DNA from: HGM13006 sp964527315 | Lineage (GTDB): Bacteria > Bacillota > Clostridia > Oscillospirales > Oscillospiraceae | Assembly: GCA_964527315.1 (NCBI GenBank) | Contig: CAZGOQ010000120.1 | Coordinates: forward strand, 1 to 6,658 | Reading direction: 5' to 3' | Length of the DNA: 6,658 nt | Part shown: positions 6,070 to 6,658 of the stretch, piece after piece | How the letters are laid out: every line of letters begins with the position of its first letter | Position numbering within the stretch: the first letter of the stretch is position 1 | Position numbers and translations under genes: made by a program | The notes under the pieces: model-generated | What the model was told of the DNA's origin: nothing | The model's input: the letters and a program-made list of their open reading frames with translations, nothing else | The model's database searches: none

Positions 6070-6658
6070 CTAACTTTTGGGCGAAAAAAATACGTCGTCT
6101 CTTTCCGTATGCTCTTCCAGCAGCCGGATCTTCTGCTCCCGGAAGCCGTGCTCGATCACGCCGTCGCTCACCATTCGCGCAAGTTCCCGGCTCAGGCCCT
6201 CCTTGCTCACATTCAGGAACAGCGCAAGATCCTTTTGCAGAAACGGGATGTGCCGCCAGCCGTCCTCATCGGGCTTCAGCGTATAGAAGTAACTCATCAT
6301 GCGGGTGCGCAGACGCGGTTCGGAAAACAGATGTGTTTTCATGGTCAGGAAATTGATCTTTTCATAGGTTCCCAGCAGGAGATTAACCATAACACTGTTG
6401 ATCTCGGGGTCGCGGCAGTTTTCCAGCACCGTGGCCGCAGGGACGAACAGAATATGCGTTTGGGTGATCGCCCGGATCGCCACCGGGCTGTTCACATCGC
6501 AGAAAGCCACCGACTCGGCAAAGGTCTCTCCGGCTTCAAACCGCTGGATGATATGCGGCTCCTCATGCACCCGATCCTCCGCCTGAATGGTTCCGGACAG
6601 GAGGATGCCCATGTGGGGACATGCGCCGAACTGCTCGCAAATCAGCTCGCCCTCGCCA
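6070..6658 (-). CDS. Crp/Fnr-family transcriptional regulator, 5' end beyond the window
   Basis: The 195 visible residues are the larger part of a Crp/Fnr-type regulator. The frame is open across the right edge: the codons just before the first ATG (6612) read GEGELICEQFGACPH, which fits the effector barrel, so that ATG is internal. The visible barrel includes MGILLSGTIQ and FEAGETFAESVAF, the equivalent of the cyclic-nucleotide-binding fold. The long dimer helix follows, then a winged helix-turn-helix near visible residues 136-169 (FLQKDLALFLNVSKEGLSRE). The effector is not deducible. The cAMP-contacting Arg/Ser of true Crp and a full Fnr cysteine set are not evident in what is visible. The gene lies on the same strand and just upstream of the substrate-binding protein, so it may regulate or share a transcript with it. 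Confidence 0.88.
   Translation of the reverse strand, partial: GEGELICEQFGACPHMGILLSGTIQAEDRVHEEPHIIQRFEAGETFAESVAFCDVNSPVAIRAITQTHILFVPAATVLENCRDPEINSVMVNLLLGTYEKINFLTMKTHLFSEPRLRTRMMSYFYTLKPDEDGWRHIPFLQKDLALFLNVSKEGLSRELARMVSDGVIEHGFREQKIRLLEEHTERDDVFFSPKS

Noticed and set aside
6070..6658. Oxygen-sensing Fnr identity for the regulator
   Set aside because: A few Cys are visible, but the N-terminal cysteine cluster region is outside the window, so this cannot be claimed.

Overview
The window reads as chromosomal DNA from an anaerobic Clostridia-type Firmicute, possibly a gut Oscillospirales relative. The evidence is a two-copy 2-hydroxyacyl-CoA dehydratase activase-like protein of the long clostridial type, strong AGGAG-type ribosome sites, a moderately GC-rich sequence by eye, and an NMT1/TauT-type substrate-binding protein of a form common in that group. 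The taxon is an inference.

Layout from left to right. Positions 1-253 (minus) hold an open frame running off the left edge. It contains a helix-turn-helix-like segment, and its true start is unclear. Positions 207-4064 (minus) hold one very large gene, 1285 aa. It carries two consecutive ASKHA/BadF-type ATPase modules, then a DUF2229-type module and a C-terminal region resembling the dehydratase-related part of this family. Positions 4065-4215 are a divergent promoter region with a good plus-strand promoter and a nested set of inverted repeats. Positions 4216-4551 and 4565-4900 (plus) are two tandem small cupin genes, both exactly 111 codons, ending at a textbook intrinsic terminator (4919-4955). 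Facing them on the minus strand is an NMT1/TauT-like ABC substrate-binding protein (4963-5967) whose export signal cannot be found. Just upstream of it is a Crp/Fnr-family regulator (6070-6658), cut by the right edge.

How they may work together. The large protein belongs to a family that uses ATP hydrolysis to push a low-potential electron from a [4Fe-4S] cluster onto an acyl-CoA dehydratase-like partner. No separate dehydratase subunits are present here, so its target is unknown. The cupin pair is transcribed away from it from a shared control region, and the Crp/Fnr regulator and substrate-binding protein form a second, minus-strand unit. A link between the two units is not shown by the sequence. 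I found no CRISPR array, tRNA, rRNA or insertion sequence. No stretch longer than 300 bases lacks a gene.
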